Positions 9,619 to 18,791 are shown, counted from the first letter of the stretch. The stretch is 64,000 bases of DNA from Algoriphagus aestuariicola (GCF_017254835.1 NZ_JAFKCW010000004.1:587266-651265); one strand, 5' to 3'. The notes: generated by a model from the sequence alone, not told the origin. Numbers and translations are program-made.

Positions 9619-9632
9619 GGAAAACGTTTTCC
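9619..9632. promoter_or_regulatory. LacI-type operator candidate (GGAAAACGTTTTCC)
   Basis: This is a perfect 14-bp palindrome with a central CG flanked by A/T tracts, the architecture bound by LacI/GalR-family regulators. It lies about 195 bp before susC and 300 bp before the DUF5686 gene, upstream of the susC -7 box. This placement suits an activator or a looping site better than simple blockage of the promoter. No LacI-family gene is in the window. Confidence 0.4.
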
Positions 9633-9932
9633 GTTTATGGAATGTCAAAAAAGTCATTTTTTTTTAATTATTTCAGAATTCTGATTTTTGATAAAGTGTC
9701 TCAGAAAATGCAAAAGCGGCTTTTTCGAAAAAATTAAATAAGTGCCTTAGTTAGCATAAAATTATCATAAATAAGGAGTCGGTGAATGTGGTTGTTTTTG
9801 ACTGTTCCAGTCTATCTCTTTACCTGGTCTTACCCTCTTTTTGTGAACATCCTAAATCATCTTAAATGAGGCCTTACAACCTTGGGGTCGTTTTTTACAT
9901 CTATATCTTTATACAAAGCAAAACCGACTTTT

Positions 9933-12596
9933 ATGACGCACGGGAGTAAGTTCTCTATACTTTGGATGGGTATGTTTCTTTTTGGTATTCAGGTGATTTC
10001 TGTTGCGCAGGGGATACGTGGAAGAGTTGCTACGACGGATGGTGAGCCCCTGGCCTTCGCTTCAGTCTACATTCGCAATTTGGAGGACGGAGTGCCAACC
10101 AATGAAAATGGACTCTACGAATTTAGGTTGAAGCCAGGATACTATGACGTGATTGTCCAATTTCTCGGCTACAAGTCACAGCTAGAAACCGTTGAAGTCA
10201 GAGATGCCTGGGTGGATTTGAACTTCACACTGGAGCCGCAGATCTATAATCTAAGCGAGGTGGAGGTAAGGGCAGGAGCGGAAGATCCCGCACTTACTAT
10301 CATGCGAAAGGCCATATCCAAGGCCAAATACCATCGAATGCAACTTCAGACATATTCTACTACGGTTTATTTAAAGGGAACCGGTCAATTGACCGACGCG
10401 CCATTTTTCATGAAAAAAACGTTGGAGGAGGAGGGGCTTAAGCTCAACGAAGCCTATACTTCCGAGTCGGTATCGAGGATTACTTTTACCCTTCCGGATA
10501 AGGTGGAGGAGAAGGTGATTTCCATCCGTACCAACGGGGACAATCAAGGTACCTCTCCCGCACCCTATATCCAAACCTCCTTTTATCAGGATCAAATCAA
10601 CGGGATCGTCTCACCCCTTTCCCGGTACGCCTTTCAATATTACCAGTTTAAATACGAGGGAAGTTTTTTTGATCAGGATGTGATGGTGAGCAAAGTGAAG
10701 GTGACTCCCCGCTCGAGGGGTGAAAAAGTCTTCGAAGGCTATATCTATATCATCGAGGACCTTTGGGCTATCCACAGTCTGGATCTGAAGACTTCTCTCC
10801 TGGGATTTCAGATTACGGCTAAGCAGCAATATGCCCCGGTTGCAGAAAACGTGTGGATGCCGCTTACCCATACCTATACATTTGGCGGGAAGATTTTTGG
10901 CTTCGCCGGAGAGTTCAAGTACCTAGCTTCGACTCGCGACTATGAGGTGACGCTCAATCCTGATTTGGTGACCGTACCGGAGATCATCGATGAAAAGGTA
11001 CAAGAGATCCCGCAGGACATACAGAAGTTGGACAAGTCCATCTCAGCCTTGGAGCAGCTCGCGAGCGAAGAGCCGATGACTAGAAAGGAATACAGAAAGC
11101 TGCTGAATGAATATGAGAAAGAAACTCTGAAGGAAGAGCAAGGAGAAGAAAAGGAAACAGTTACCTCGGAGCGCTACTATAGTGTGGATTCTTTGGCGAA
11201 AAAGCGGGGCTTGAGCTATTGGGATAGCATACGGCCCGTACCGCTGACGGTGAAGGAAGTTGAGGGGTATCGTCGAGACGACAGCTTAGCCACTGTGGAG
11301 GCTGCGAAGATGAGTGAGGTTGACTCAGTCGCCAAAAAGGCCAGAAAGGGATTCAAGCCAATGGAGGTGATCATGGGCGGTTCCTATTCTTTTGGTAAGG
11401 GAGTATCGGTAGGGTTTAGGCAGAATTTGACCAAACTCTCTTTCAATACTGTAGAAGGCTGGAAAGTTGGAATGGGATTTTTCTACCGCAAATACTCCGA
11501 GGAAAAGCTCGCTGACAGCGTCAACAGGAACAGGCAAAGCTTCAACATCGAACCGGAGCTCCGCTACGGATTCTCCAGCGACAGATTTTATGGAAAAGTC
11601 AATTTCCGATGGTCCCATACGCAGCCCATCTCGGCACAGACTTGGGGCCTGGAAGGAGGAAGGTACGTCTATCAATTTAATCCAGAAGACCCGATCCAAG
11701 AACAGATCAATGCGGCCTATTCCCTTTTGGTTCGCCGTAACTACATGAAACTCTATGAGCAGGACTTTGCGCGTGCCTACTGGTATCACAGGATCGACTA
11801 CGGACTGACTTATCGATTTGATTTTACTTGGGCCGAGAGGCGGGAGTTGTTCAACAACTCGAACTACTCCTTTTATAACAAGCCGGAAAGAGAATACACC
11901 CCCAACCAACCCGAAAACGTCGAAGCAGACGGAGGTGCGTTTCAAAACCATCAGATTGCGAAACTCAAAGCCTCGGTAGAATGGCGTCCGGGACTGACCT
12001 ATTCGATTCGGGATGGAAGAAAATATCCCAATTTTTCCCGCTCGCCATTGCTCACTTTTTCCTATCAAAAAGCTTTGCCTGGACTGGTCGTTTCGGAGAG
12101 TGCTGCAAAATTTGACCAATTGGAGCTGGGAGTGCAGCATGACGTGAACTTTGGAGTGAGTGGAAAACTTGACTTCAATGTCGTGGGCGGGACTTTTCTC
12201 AACAGCGATCGGGTTTATTTTCAGGATTTCAAGCACTTCGGCGGCAACCGGACTATCTTTTCCAATTTTGGACCCGCGTCCAACTTCCGCTTTATGGATT
12301 ACTATAAGTATAGCACGAGCTCCAGTTATATTTCCGGTATTGCCCACTATCAATTCAGAAAGTTCTTGTTGACTCAATTGCCGATGTTGAGATATTCGGG
12401 AGTTAGAGAAAACATTTTTGTCAATTACCTGAAAACCGAGAACTCGCCTCATTACACTGAGATCGGGTATTCCTTAGACAATTTGTTCCGGATATTCAGA
12501 CTGGAACTGGGTGTAGCCTTTGAAAACGGGAAGTACCTACGCAGCGGGCCGCTGTTTGGGATCGCTACGTTTATCAATGTGAATTTTGAGGACTAA
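9933..12596 (+). CDS. DUF5686 family outer-membrane protein with carboxypeptidase-regulatory-like domain
   Basis: With the ATG at 9933 the protein has 887 residues and begins MTHGSKFSILWMGMFLFG, a good signal peptide cut near VAQG. The in-frame ATG at 9882 would add 17 residues in front of it. A carboxypeptidase-regulatory-like beta-sandwich follows (IRGRVATTDGEPLAFASVYI, about 27-115). Then comes a long DUF5686 region with strand-rich outer-membrane barrel character, and a charged Lys/Glu linker (about 385-430). The C-terminus LFGIATFINVNFED resembles a closing barrel strand. Members occur widely in Bacteroidota, but their function is not established. It is a single gene, convergent with frr. 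Confidence 0.88.
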   Translation: MTHGSKFSILWMGMFLFGIQVISVAQGIRGRVATTDGEPLAFASVYIRNLEDGVPTNENGLYEFRLKPGYYDVIVQFLGYKSQLETVEVRDAWVDLNFTLEPQIYNLSEVEVRAGAEDPALTIMRKAISKAKYHRMQLQTYSTTVYLKGTGQLTDAPFFMKKTLEEEGLKLNEAYTSESVSRITFTLPDKVEEKVISIRTNGDNQGTSPAPYIQTSFYQDQINGIVSPLSRYAFQYYQFKYEGSFFDQDVMVSKVKVTPRSRGEKVFEGYIYIIEDLWAIHSLDLKTSLLGFQITAKQQYAPVAENVWMPLTHTYTFGGKIFGFAGEFKYLASTRDYEVTLNPDLVTVPEIIDEKVQEIPQDIQKLDKSISALEQLASEEPMTRKEYRKLLNEYEKETLKEEQGEEKETVTSERYYSVDSLAKKRGLSYWDSIRPVPLTVKEVEGYRRDDSLATVEAAKMSEVDSVAKKARKGFKPMEVIMGGSYSFGKGVSVGFRQNLTKLSFNTVEGWKVGMGFFYRKYSEEKLADSVNRNRQSFNIEPELRYGFSSDRFYGKVNFRWSHTQPISAQTWGLEGGRYVYQFNPEDPIQEQINAAYSLLVRRNYMKLYEQDFARAYWYHRIDYGLTYRFDFTWAERRELFNNSNYSFYNKPEREYTPNQPENVEADGGAFQNHQIAKLKASVEWRPGLTYSIRDGRKYPNFSRSPLLTFSYQKALPGLVVSESAAKFDQLELGVQHDVNFGVSGKLDFNVVGGTFLNSDRVYFQDFKHFGGNRTIFSNFGPASNFRFMDYYKYSTSSSYISGIAHYQFRKFLLTQLPMLRYSGVRENIFVNYLKTENSPHYTEIGYSLDNLFRIFRLELGVAFENGKYLRSGPLFGIATFINVNFED

Positions 12597-12673
12597 AAGT
12601 GGGGAGCCACGGACTTGTGTGTGGGGATTTGGGTTTATGCTGGCAAAGCGAATACGGGAATGTGTCGAAATAA

Positions 12674-12707
12674 AAAGTCCGATGGAGTGTACGTTCCATC
12701 GGACTTT
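12674..12707. terminator. bidirectional terminator between the DUF5686 gene and frr
   Basis: A 13-bp stem (AAAGTCCGATGGA / TCCATCGGACTTT) with an 8-base loop sits between convergent genes. The minus strand continues TTATTTCG after the stem and the plus strand ATTGTTTAG, so either direction could terminate; the minus direction (frr) is closer. Confidence 0.75.
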
Positions 12708-12728
12708 ATTGTTTAGTTGAAAATCAAA

Positions 12729-13289
12729 TTAGACTTTCATGATGTCTGCTTCTTTTTTGGCGAGCAGTTCATCCAACTTGCTTGAATACAGGTCGGTGAG
12801 TTTCTGAACCTGATCCTCTGCACGCTTTATAGCATCCTCGGGTGCGCCATCTTTCTGAAGTTTTCTCAGAGACTCGTTGGTGTCTTTTCTCACACTTCGA
12901 ATGGAGATTTTTCCTCCTTCACATTCCTGCTTGGCTTGTTTTACAAGGTTGATCCTGCGCTCCTCGGTAAGTGCGGGGATGGTCAGAATAATAATCTCGC
13001 CGTTGTTTTGCGGAGCAAGTCCCAGGTCTGAGTTGATGATTGCTTTTTCGATCTCGGAGATCAGGTTTCTTTCAAAAGGTTTGATCGCAAGAGTTCTGGC
13101 ATCAGAGGTATTGACAGAGGACACCTGATTGAGTGGGGTGGGTGCTCCGTAATACTGCACCATGACCCCGTCCAATAGATTGGGCATGGCCTTGCCTGCG
13201 CGGATTTTTACTAGTTCTGCAGCGGTGTGATCTACCGCTTTTTGCATAAGTTCTTTTGCTTCTTCTAAGAATAACTCGATTTCTTCCAT
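12729..13289 (-). CDS. frr: ribosome-recycling factor
   Basis: This 186-residue protein, the family's usual length, acts with EF-G to split post-termination ribosomes. Family motifs are clear: AGKAMPNLLDGVMVQYYGAPTPLNQ in the N-terminal half, AIKPFERNLISEIEKAI in the middle, and LTEERRINLVKQAKQECE followed by IRSVRKDTNESL. It lies 14 bases downstream of pyrH, the common bacterial arrangement, and ends before a bidirectional hairpin. Confidence 0.98.
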   Translation of the reverse strand: MEEIELFLEEAKELMQKAVDHTAAELVKIRAGKAMPNLLDGVMVQYYGAPTPLNQVSSVNTSDARTLAIKPFERNLISEIEKAIINSDLGLAPQNNGEIIILTIPALTEERRINLVKQAKQECEGGKISIRSVRKDTNESLRKLQKDGAPEDAIKRAEDQVQKLTDLYSSKLDELLAKKEADIMKV

Positions 13290-13303
13290 GATTTAGTTCA
13301 GGA

Positions 13304-14011
13304 TTAGGCAGTGATCAATGTTCCGATTTCTTCTCCAAGTACTAGTTTGCTAAGGTTGCCGGCTTTGTTCATGTCAAAGACGATGATGGGCAGATTGTTT
13401 TCCTGACAGAGTGTGAAGGCAGTCATATCCATGATGCTGAGGTTTTTTTCGTAGGCCTCTGTGAAGGTAAGCGTTTGGTATTTGGTAGCTGAGGGGTCTT
13501 TTTCCGGGTCTGCGGTGTAGACGCCATCCACTCGGGTTCCCTTTAGAACTACATCAGACTCGATCTCTATAGCCCGCAATGCGGCCGTAGAGTCGGTGGT
13601 GAAGTAAGGGTTGCCGATACCTGCCCCAAAGATCACAATGCGGCCTTTTTCCAGATGACGAATTGCTCTTCTGCGGATGAAGGGTTCACAGACGCTCTCG
13701 ATCTTGATGCCGGACATCAATCGGGTAAACATTCCGTTTTGCTCCAATGCACTCTGCAAGGCCATTGCGTTGATCAGCGTGGCCAGCATCCCCATGTAGT
13801 CACCTTGCACACGGTCAATGCCTGATTTTTCTGCCTGCACTCCTCTAAAAATATTTCCTCCGCCTATCACTATCGCAATCTCGACACCCTTGTCCTTCAC
13901 TTTCTTGATTTCGTCGGCGTATTGCTGGAGGCGCGTGGGGTCGATGCCGTAGTTTTTTTCGCCCATCAAGGCTTCTCCACTGAGTTTGAGCAGAATTCGG
14001 TTGTATTTCAT
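13304..14011 (-). CDS. pyrH: UMP kinase
   Basis: This 235-residue amino-acid-kinase-fold enzyme phosphorylates UMP to UDP in pyrimidine nucleotide synthesis. Visible motifs are the N-terminal [11 protein letters not shown], the [11 protein letters not shown] phosphate-binding loop, [21 protein letters not shown], and the [17 protein letters not shown] segment near residues 155-172. It is the first gene of the pyrH-frr unit. In many bacteria rpsB and tsf precede it; here a divergent SDR gene does, so pyrH-frr has its own promoter region with a -7 box about 110 bp upstream. Confidence 0.98.
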   Translation of the reverse strand: MKYNRILLKLSGEALMGEKNYGIDPTRLQQYADEIKKVKDKGVEIAIVIGGGNIFRGVQAEKSGIDRVQGDYMGMLATLINAMALQSALEQNGMFTRLMSGIKIESVCEPFIRRRAIRHLEKGRIVIFGAGIGNPYFTTDSTAALRAIEIESDVVLKGTRVDGVYTADPEKDPSATKYQTLTFTEAYEKNLSIMDMTAFTLCQENNLPIIVFDMNKAGNLSKLVLGEEIGTLITA

Positions 14012-14119
14012 CTATTGGATTATTGATTTCTAAAGTTGTGGTCGGCAGCGCCTGATGGATATCCGGATTTATTTGTCAAAATCTGATCGAATCGACCCTG
14101 AAACGTCTAAACAATCCGA

Positions 14120-14127
14120 CAAATATA
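14120..14127 (-). promoter_or_regulatory. -7 promoter box for pyrH-frr
   Basis: TATATTTG on the minus strand matches the TAnnTTTG consensus. It would give a leader of roughly 100 bases before pyrH. The candidate -33 TTTG is 25 bases away, so only the -7 box is supported. Confidence 0.4.
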
Positions 14128-14209
14128 ATTTCTTCAACTCACAATGCTAGGCCAAAATCCAAAAATGGAAGTTAAGCGCTTATATTGTATGTGCTAACCG
14201 CTTGATACA

Positions 14210-15037
14210 ATGGGGTTTTGGGTTCATAAAAGGGTGTGGATCGTGGGGGCTTCTTCTGGGATCGGGGAGGCCCTGGTGAGGATTTTGGTGGAGAATGGGG
14301 CAAGTCTGGTGATTTCCGCCCGAAATGAACCTAAACTCCGCGAGCTGAAATCTGCGTTTCCGTCCAGTCCAATGGAAGTTTTGCCTGTCGATGTGGAAGA
14401 TCATTCTGTACTTTCTTGCAAAACCGACCGTGCCTCGGAAGTTTATGGTGGACTGGACTACGTCTTCCTAAATGCTGGCATGACTGTCCGGGACCTGGTC
14501 GCAGACACAGCGCTCGATGTGGAGCGCAAAATCATGGATATCAATTTTTGGGGTCCCGTGGCAATTACCAAGGCGATACTCAAAAATCGAAGTCCAGGTT
14601 CGCCGCTGCATTTGGTGCTCACCTCTAGTCTGAGCGGGAAATATGGAGTTCCGAAGCTCGCTGCCTATGCGGGGTCAAAGCATGCTCTTCAAGGTTATTT
14701 TGACTCCCTGCGCGCGGAGACCCATGGTTCGGGGCTTTTTGTCCACCTTGTTATCCCCGGCTTTATCCGAACCAACATTACGGTGGCTGGCTTGAGAGGA
14801 GATGGCAGCAGGAGTGGCAAAATGCAGGCTGCCTTGGCAGATGGGATGGAGCCGGAAGTCTGCGCCCGTGGAATCCTTCGAGGGCTTGAGCGGGGCAGGG
14901 AAGAGTTTGTGGTCGGCGGATCCGAGCGATTTACCGTCTTGCTCAATCGGATTTTTCCCGGCATGATGAAAAGACTGATCCGCTCCAACCCGCTTCAGAG
15001 GATCAAGAAAGTCAAGAGAGGTTTTTTTGGAACCTGA
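14210..15037 (+). CDS. short-chain dehydrogenase/reductase (SDR)
   Basis: This 275-residue classical SDR has a Rossmann nucleotide-binding loop GASSGIG (13-19), LNAGM near residue 89, the serine strand LTSSLSGKYG, and the catalytic YxxxK at Y153/K157 (YAGSK). The PGFIRTNIT segment follows, as usual. The C-terminal tail is basic and may be membrane-associated (MMKRLIRSNPLQRIKK). It resembles DHRS7-type SDRs, but substrate and cofactor cannot be told. It stands alone, divergent from pyrH and ending 28 bases from the convergent biotin-carrier gene. Confidence 0.9.
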   Translation: MGFWVHKRVWIVGASSGIGEALVRILVENGASLVISARNEPKLRELKSAFPSSPMEVLPVDVEDHSVLSCKTDRASEVYGGLDYVFLNAGMTVRDLVADTALDVERKIMDINFWGPVAITKAILKNRSPGSPLHLVLTSSLSGKYGVPKLAAYAGSKHALQGYFDSLRAETHGSGLFVHLVIPGFIRTNITVAGLRGDGSRSGKMQAALADGMEPEVCARGILRGLERGREEFVVGGSERFTVLLNRIFPGMMKRLIRSNPLQRIKKVKRGFFGT

Positions 15038-15065
15038 GCACGTTGTTAGTCTTTACGCGGGACGA

Positions 15066-15560
15066 CTAAAAGAGAATCATCACCTGGTTTTTTTCCACGC
15101 TCTGTTTGAGTGCGACCTTGATTTCCCTGACTATTCCGTCGCCCGGCGACTTGATGATGTTTTCCATTTTCATGGCCTCAAGGATCAATACAACGTCTCC
15201 TTTTTTAACCTCATCGCCGGGCTTTACCATCAGATCCAAAATCAGGCCCGGCATCGGAGCTTTGATGTCCTTTACGCTTCCGCTTCCATTCATGCTCATT
15301 CCCATCTGCTCGAGTAAGAGGTCAAACCTATCCTTCAGCTTTAGACTGGCGGTCTTATGACCTATTCGGATTTGGAGGGTCTTGGTGGCGTGATCTATGG
15401 ACAGCAGCTCCGCTTCGATGGATTCGTTGTCGCGGATCAGGTGCACTTTCCGTTCTCCTATCCATCTCAAGTCCCATGCGATTGTCCTTTGGTTGACTGA
15501 GATTGAGTCTTCGTTTTTTTCAACCTTATGGACGGCGTTTTGAAGGATAACTGAAAACAT
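15066..15560 (-). CDS. biotin carboxyl carrier protein
   Basis: This 164-residue protein has a C-terminal biotinyl domain with the target motif EAMKMEN; the biotinylated lysine is K131. The hairpin partner IKAPMPGLILDLMVKPGDEVKKGD (about 97-120) precedes it. The N-terminal 90 residues look like the linker domain of acyl-CoA or pyruvate carboxylase carrier subunits rather than the Pro/Ala-rich linker of AccB. It probably serves a propionyl-CoA-type carboxylase. No carboxylase or transcarboxylase gene is adjacent: the gene stands alone, with the M1 peptidase divergent upstream, so the partner enzyme is elsewhere. Confidence 0.9.
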   Translation of the reverse strand: MFSVILQNAVHKVEKNEDSISVNQRTIAWDLRWIGERKVHLIRDNESIEAELLSIDHATKTLQIRIGHKTASLKLKDRFDLLLEQMGMSMNGSGSVKDIKAPMPGLILDLMVKPGDEVKKGDVVLILEAMKMENIIKSPGDGIVREIKVALKQSVEKNQVMILF

Positions 15561-15633
15561 TCCTGCTATTTTGGGTGTGAATATATATTGCCCGGCGGGC
15601 GAACTCGCCTAGATTTTCCAAAATATCAAACAA

Positions 15634-18258
15634 ATGGCTTCGAATCCAAAGAAATTCCCGAATACCCTTCTTTCATTGGGGAGCACTGCTATCCTGCTGC
15701 TGGCAGTAGCCTGCAAGTCGGAAAAACCAATGACTGTCAACGATACGCAGGAGGTTTCGGAGGCTTCTTCCGATACGGTTCCGATTCTGGATAGCATGGA
15801 GATTTTGAAGACCTTGAGAAGCAGGGAGCGGCAAATCGAAGCCTATCAGCCGAGTGCCACACGGGATTTTGATTTGATACATACTGATTTGGATCTGTCT
15901 TTTGATTGGACAGGTCAGGCGGTTGTGGGAAAGGCGCGACTTATGCTTCGTCCATTTTTCTATCCCCAAAAAGAATTGGTGCTCGATGCGAAAGACTATG
16001 AAATGGGGGCAATCTATCTGGTGGAGGAGGATAGCCTATCTAAGCTTTCCTATCGCTACGACGAAAAACAGCTCGGGATCTACCTTCCAAAACTGATTTC
16101 TTCCGAGGACACCATTGAAGTCGAGATCAACTACACGGCCTTTCCAGAACGGAACGCCGGAAATGGGAGCGAGGCGATCACCGATACCAAAGGACTTTAT
16201 TTCATAGATCCCATGGATACGATTCCCGGAAAGCCGACCATGATCTGGACCCAGGGAGAGACTGAGCACAACAGCAAATGGTTTCCGACCATTGACAAGC
16301 CTAATGAGCGGGCGACGCAGCTATTTAAACTCACCGTGCCGGACACCATGGTGAGCATAGGCAACGGGCAATTGATCAAAAAGGAGCAATTGGGCAATGG
16401 ACTGAGGAGAGACTACTGGGAGCTTAAGCTGCCGTCAGCGCCTTATCTAGCAGCCATAGCCATAGGGAATTTTGGAAAGGTGGAGGACAAATGGCAGGAT
16501 GTCCCTCTAGGTTACTATGTCGAAAAGGGGTATGAAGCGGGTGCCGCAAAGGTCTTCGGGAATACTCCTGAAATGCTTGCGTTCTTTGAGCAAAAACTGG
16601 GAGTGAAATTCCCCTGGCCAAAGTACGACCAGATCGTGGTTCGGGATTTTGTGTCCGGAGCTATGGAAAACACCACCGCATCGATCTTTATGGAAGAGCT
16701 TAGGCTCAATGAGCGGGAGGCTATAGACTCGGACTGGGACTACATCATTGCGCATGAGTTGTTTCACCAGTGGTTTGGGGATATGGTGACGACGGAGTCT
16801 TGGGCAAATCTGACGCTGAATGAAGCGTTTGCGAACTACAGCGAGTACTTGTGGAATGAGCACAAATATGGGGCGGATGAGGCTGCGCTCAAGCTGCTCT
16901 CCGAAATGGAAGGGTATTTTGCCGAATCGGAGTCCAAGCAGGTGGATTTGATCCGCTTTGACTATGAGGATTCGGAGGATATGTTTGACGCCCATAGTTA
17001 TAACAAGGGAGGCGTCATCCTGCATATGCTGCGCCGTCACTTGGGAGACAAAGCGTTTTTCGCGGCGCTCCATCTGTACTTGGAGCGGCATGCTTTCCAA
17101 TCAGTGGAAGTGCATGACTTGAGATTGGCATTTGAGGAGGTGAGTGGACAGGATTTGAATTGGTTTTTCAACCAATGGTTTTTGGACAAAGGGCATCCCG
17201 AGATTCGTGTCGAAGTGGATTATTCCCAGCCGGAAAATATCTTGATCACCGCCTATCAGATGCAGGATTTGAAGAAATCTCCACTATTCCAAGTCCCAAT
17301 AGAAATAAGCTGGTACGAAGATGGAAAACGAAACTCGAGGGTATTTCAGATGACGAAAGCCTTCCAGCAGTTTGCTTTGGAAAACCGTGTTCCACTTAGC
17401 CAGGTGTACTTTGACGAAGGCAAGAATCTTTTGGCTAGGAGGGCTCAAGAGATCAGTTCCGATCGTTTTGCTACACAGTTTAAGGAGTCTTTACTTGGGG
17501 TGGCTAGGTATGAGGCTCTAGATAGTTTGGTGGCGAGGGAAGCGACAGCCCAGCTGGAGATAGTGCTGCCTGCCGCATTGGCCGATCCTTTTTGGTCAGT
17601 ACGGGAAAATGTCCTGGGCTATCTGCAAAACGACCCAAGTTGGCCGACCCGTATCACGGGATTGGAAAATCAGGTTTTGAAGCTCGCCGAGAAAGACCCG
17701 AGGAACTCTGTAAGGGCGGCTGCATTGGATTTGTTGGCGACCTGGGATCCGGAGAAGTACCAGTCCACTTTCCTCAAATTGGCAGATGAGCCATCCTATT
17801 TGGTGGCAGGGTCGGCGTTGATGGGTTTGGTGAGTGCAGAGGACCATCCAGCGGATACCGCCGTGATCAATAGATTTGCTGACGATGGCAATTTCAGGAT
17901 CACGATCCCGGTTGCGGAATACTATATCCAACAAAACATCGATGGCAAAGGACGGTGGTTTTTGGAGCGTCTGGATGCGCTTACTGGGGAAGGGCGATAC
18001 TACTTCTTGGGGTATTTTAGCGAATATTTCTCCAGACATCCAGAGGAAGGAAAAGACCAAGCCGTGGAAGTGTTGATGGATCAAATGAAAAGTGATTCGA
18101 AAAATTTCATGCGGCTCGGTGCCTTCCAAGCTTTGATGGGTTTTGCGGATGACCAGCTTGTCGTCGCCGAAATTGTCCGAATCGCCACTCTGGAACGTGA
18201 TCCTGAACTCAAAAACTATTACGATTACTTTCTTGAAGCCTTGAAGGAAGAAAATTAA
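15634..18258 (+). CDS. M1 family zinc aminopeptidase, lipoprotein
   Basis: This 874-residue metallopeptidase has the exopeptidase motif GAMEN (342-346). The zinc site is HELFH at 374-378 with the third ligand E397, an exact HEXXH-X18-E. The N-terminus (MASNPKKFPNTLLSLGSTAILLLAVAC) is a lipoprotein signal, so the enzyme should act on peptides in the periplasm or at the outer membrane. Residues 1-200 form the M1 N-terminal beta domain. The last 280 residues look like helical HEAT-type repeats (WSVRENVLGYL, NSVRAAALDLLATWDPE) in place of a cytosolic ERAP-like tail. It is monocistronic, and its start is 73 bases from the divergent biotin-carrier start. Confidence 0.95.
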   Translation: MASNPKKFPNTLLSLGSTAILLLAVACKSEKPMTVNDTQEVSEASSDTVPILDSMEILKTLRSRERQIEAYQPSATRDFDLIHTDLDLSFDWTGQAVVGKARLMLRPFFYPQKELVLDAKDYEMGAIYLVEEDSLSKLSYRYDEKQLGIYLPKLISSEDTIEVEINYTAFPERNAGNGSEAITDTKGLYFIDPMDTIPGKPTMIWTQGETEHNSKWFPTIDKPNERATQLFKLTVPDTMVSIGNGQLIKKEQLGNGLRRDYWELKLPSAPYLAAIAIGNFGKVEDKWQDVPLGYYVEKGYEAGAAKVFGNTPEMLAFFEQKLGVKFPWPKYDQIVVRDFVSGAMENTTASIFMEELRLNEREAIDSDWDYIIAHELFHQWFGDMVTTESWANLTLNEAFANYSEYLWNEHKYGADEAALKLLSEMEGYFAESESKQVDLIRFDYEDSEDMFDAHSYNKGGVILHMLRRHLGDKAFFAALHLYLERHAFQSVEVHDLRLAFEEVSGQDLNWFFNQWFLDKGHPEIRVEVDYSQPENILITAYQMQDLKKSPLFQVPIEISWYEDGKRNSRVFQMTKAFQQFALENRVPLSQVYFDEGKNLLARRAQEISSDRFATQFKESLLGVARYEALDSLVAREATAQLEIVLPAALADPFWSVRENVLGYLQNDPSWPTRITGLENQVLKLAEKDPRNSVRAAALDLLATWDPEKYQSTFLKLADEPSYLVAGSALMGLVSAEDHPADTAVINRFADDGNFRITIPVAEYYIQQNIDGKGRWFLERLDALTGEGRYYFLGYFSEYFSRHPEEGKDQAVEVLMDQMKSDSKNFMRLGAFQALMGFADDQLVVAEIVRIATLERDPELKNYYDYFLEALKEEN

Positions 18259-18322
18259 TCGGTTGATTTCTAAATCATTGAATTGGCAGTACTGAAAAAG
18301 TTTTCAAATTTGAATGGCATCC

Positions 18323-18353
18323 TTTGATACTTTGACAAAAGGCTATAATTTTG
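18323..18353 (+). promoter_or_regulatory. promoter for tRNA-Tyr/Gly/Thr-tuf
   Basis: TTTG (18323-18326), a 19-base spacer and TAATTTTG (18346-18353) match the Bacteroidota housekeeping promoter TTTG-N19-TAnnTTTG. It lies 50 bp before tRNA-Tyr. Confidence 0.8.
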
Positions 18354-18403
18354 CCATCCGTTAACGTCACAAGGGCTCAAAACCCCTAGATTTTAGCGCA
18401 GTT

Positions 18404-18486
18404 GGGGGAATACCAAAGCGGCCAACTGGGACGGACTGTAAATCCGTTGACTTATGTCTTCACAGGTTCGAATCCTGTTTCCCCCA
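18404..18486 (+). tRNA. tRNA-Tyr (GTA)
   Basis: An 83-base tRNA with a long variable arm. The acceptor stem is GGGGGAA / TTCCCCC with discriminator A, the anticodon loop is ACTGTAAAT (anticodon GTA), and the T arm is GGTTCGAATCC. The genomic bases after the discriminator are CACC, so the CCA end is not exactly encoded. Confidence 0.96.
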
Positions 18487-18492
18487 CACCAG

Positions 18493-18525
18493 TTGTCCGA
18501 ATGCGAAATTTTTTTTCTAATTTTG
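18493..18525 (+). promoter_or_regulatory. possible second promoter before tRNA-Gly
   Basis: TTG (18493-18495), 22 bases, then TAATTTTG (18518-18525) between tRNA-Tyr and tRNA-Gly. The -7 box is perfect; the spacer is longer than in the other promoters here. Confidence 0.45.
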
Positions 18526-18560
18526 CAGGACTTTGAAAAATCCGGTACGCCGGTTTAAAA

Positions 18561-18633
18561 GCGGGAGTAGCTCAGTTGGTAGAGCGGCAGCCTTCCAAGC
18601 TGCAGGTCGCGGGTTCGAGCCTCGTCTCCCGCT
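18561..18633 (+). tRNA. tRNA-Gly (TCC)
   Basis: A 73-base tRNA with acceptor stem GCGGGAG / CTCCCGC, D arm AGCTCAGTTGGTAGAGC, anticodon loop CTTCCAA (anticodon TCC) and T arm GGGTTCGAGCC. Part of a three-tRNA cluster leading into tuf. Confidence 0.97.
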
Positions 18634-18660
18634 CTGTGCTGACAGAGCACAATGGGTTAA

Positions 18661-18732
18661 GCCGACGTAGCTCAGGGGTAGAGTACTTCCTTGGTAAGGA
18701 AGGGGTCGCGGGTTCAATTCCCGCCGTTGGCT
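18661..18732 (+). tRNA. tRNA-Thr (GGT)
   Basis: A 72-base tRNA with acceptor stem GCCGACG / CGTTGGC (one G-T pair), anticodon loop TTGGTAA (anticodon GGT) and T arm GGGTTCAATTCCC. It lies 61 bases before the tuf start. Confidence 0.97.
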
Positions 18733-18791
18733 CAATTACAGAGAATTATTATCTAAACATATCTTTAAACTTAAACTGAGGATTTTCACGC

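Larger units (their letters stand above)
9426..9932. other. long divergent intergenic region
   Basis: About 500 AT-rich bases separate divergent susC and the DUF5686 gene, with no credible gene. It holds a -7 box for susC (9475-9482), a LacI-type palindrome (9619-9632), runs of T at 9656-9666, and a 12-bp palindrome TTTTTCGAAAAA at 9721-9732. An ATG at 9882 is in frame with the DUF5686 gene but would add 17 residues before the signal peptide. I found no complete promoter for the plus-strand gene. Confidence 0.6.

Noticed and set aside
9721-9732. Palindrome TTTTTCGAAAAA
   Set aside because: In such AT-rich sequence a 12-bp A/T-tract palindrome is not striking, and no second copy was noticed.
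9882-9932. Upstream ATG for the DUF5686 gene
   Set aside because: It would place 17 extra residues before an already complete signal peptide starting at 9933.
11325-12452. 375-codon open frame on the minus strand inside the DUF5686 gene
   Set aside because: It is antisense to a gene with clear domains, has no family likeness, and its composition follows from the sense codon pattern.
18259-18403. Terminator for the M1 peptidase gene
   Set aside because: No stable hairpin with a T run could be found between 18259 and the promoter at 18323.
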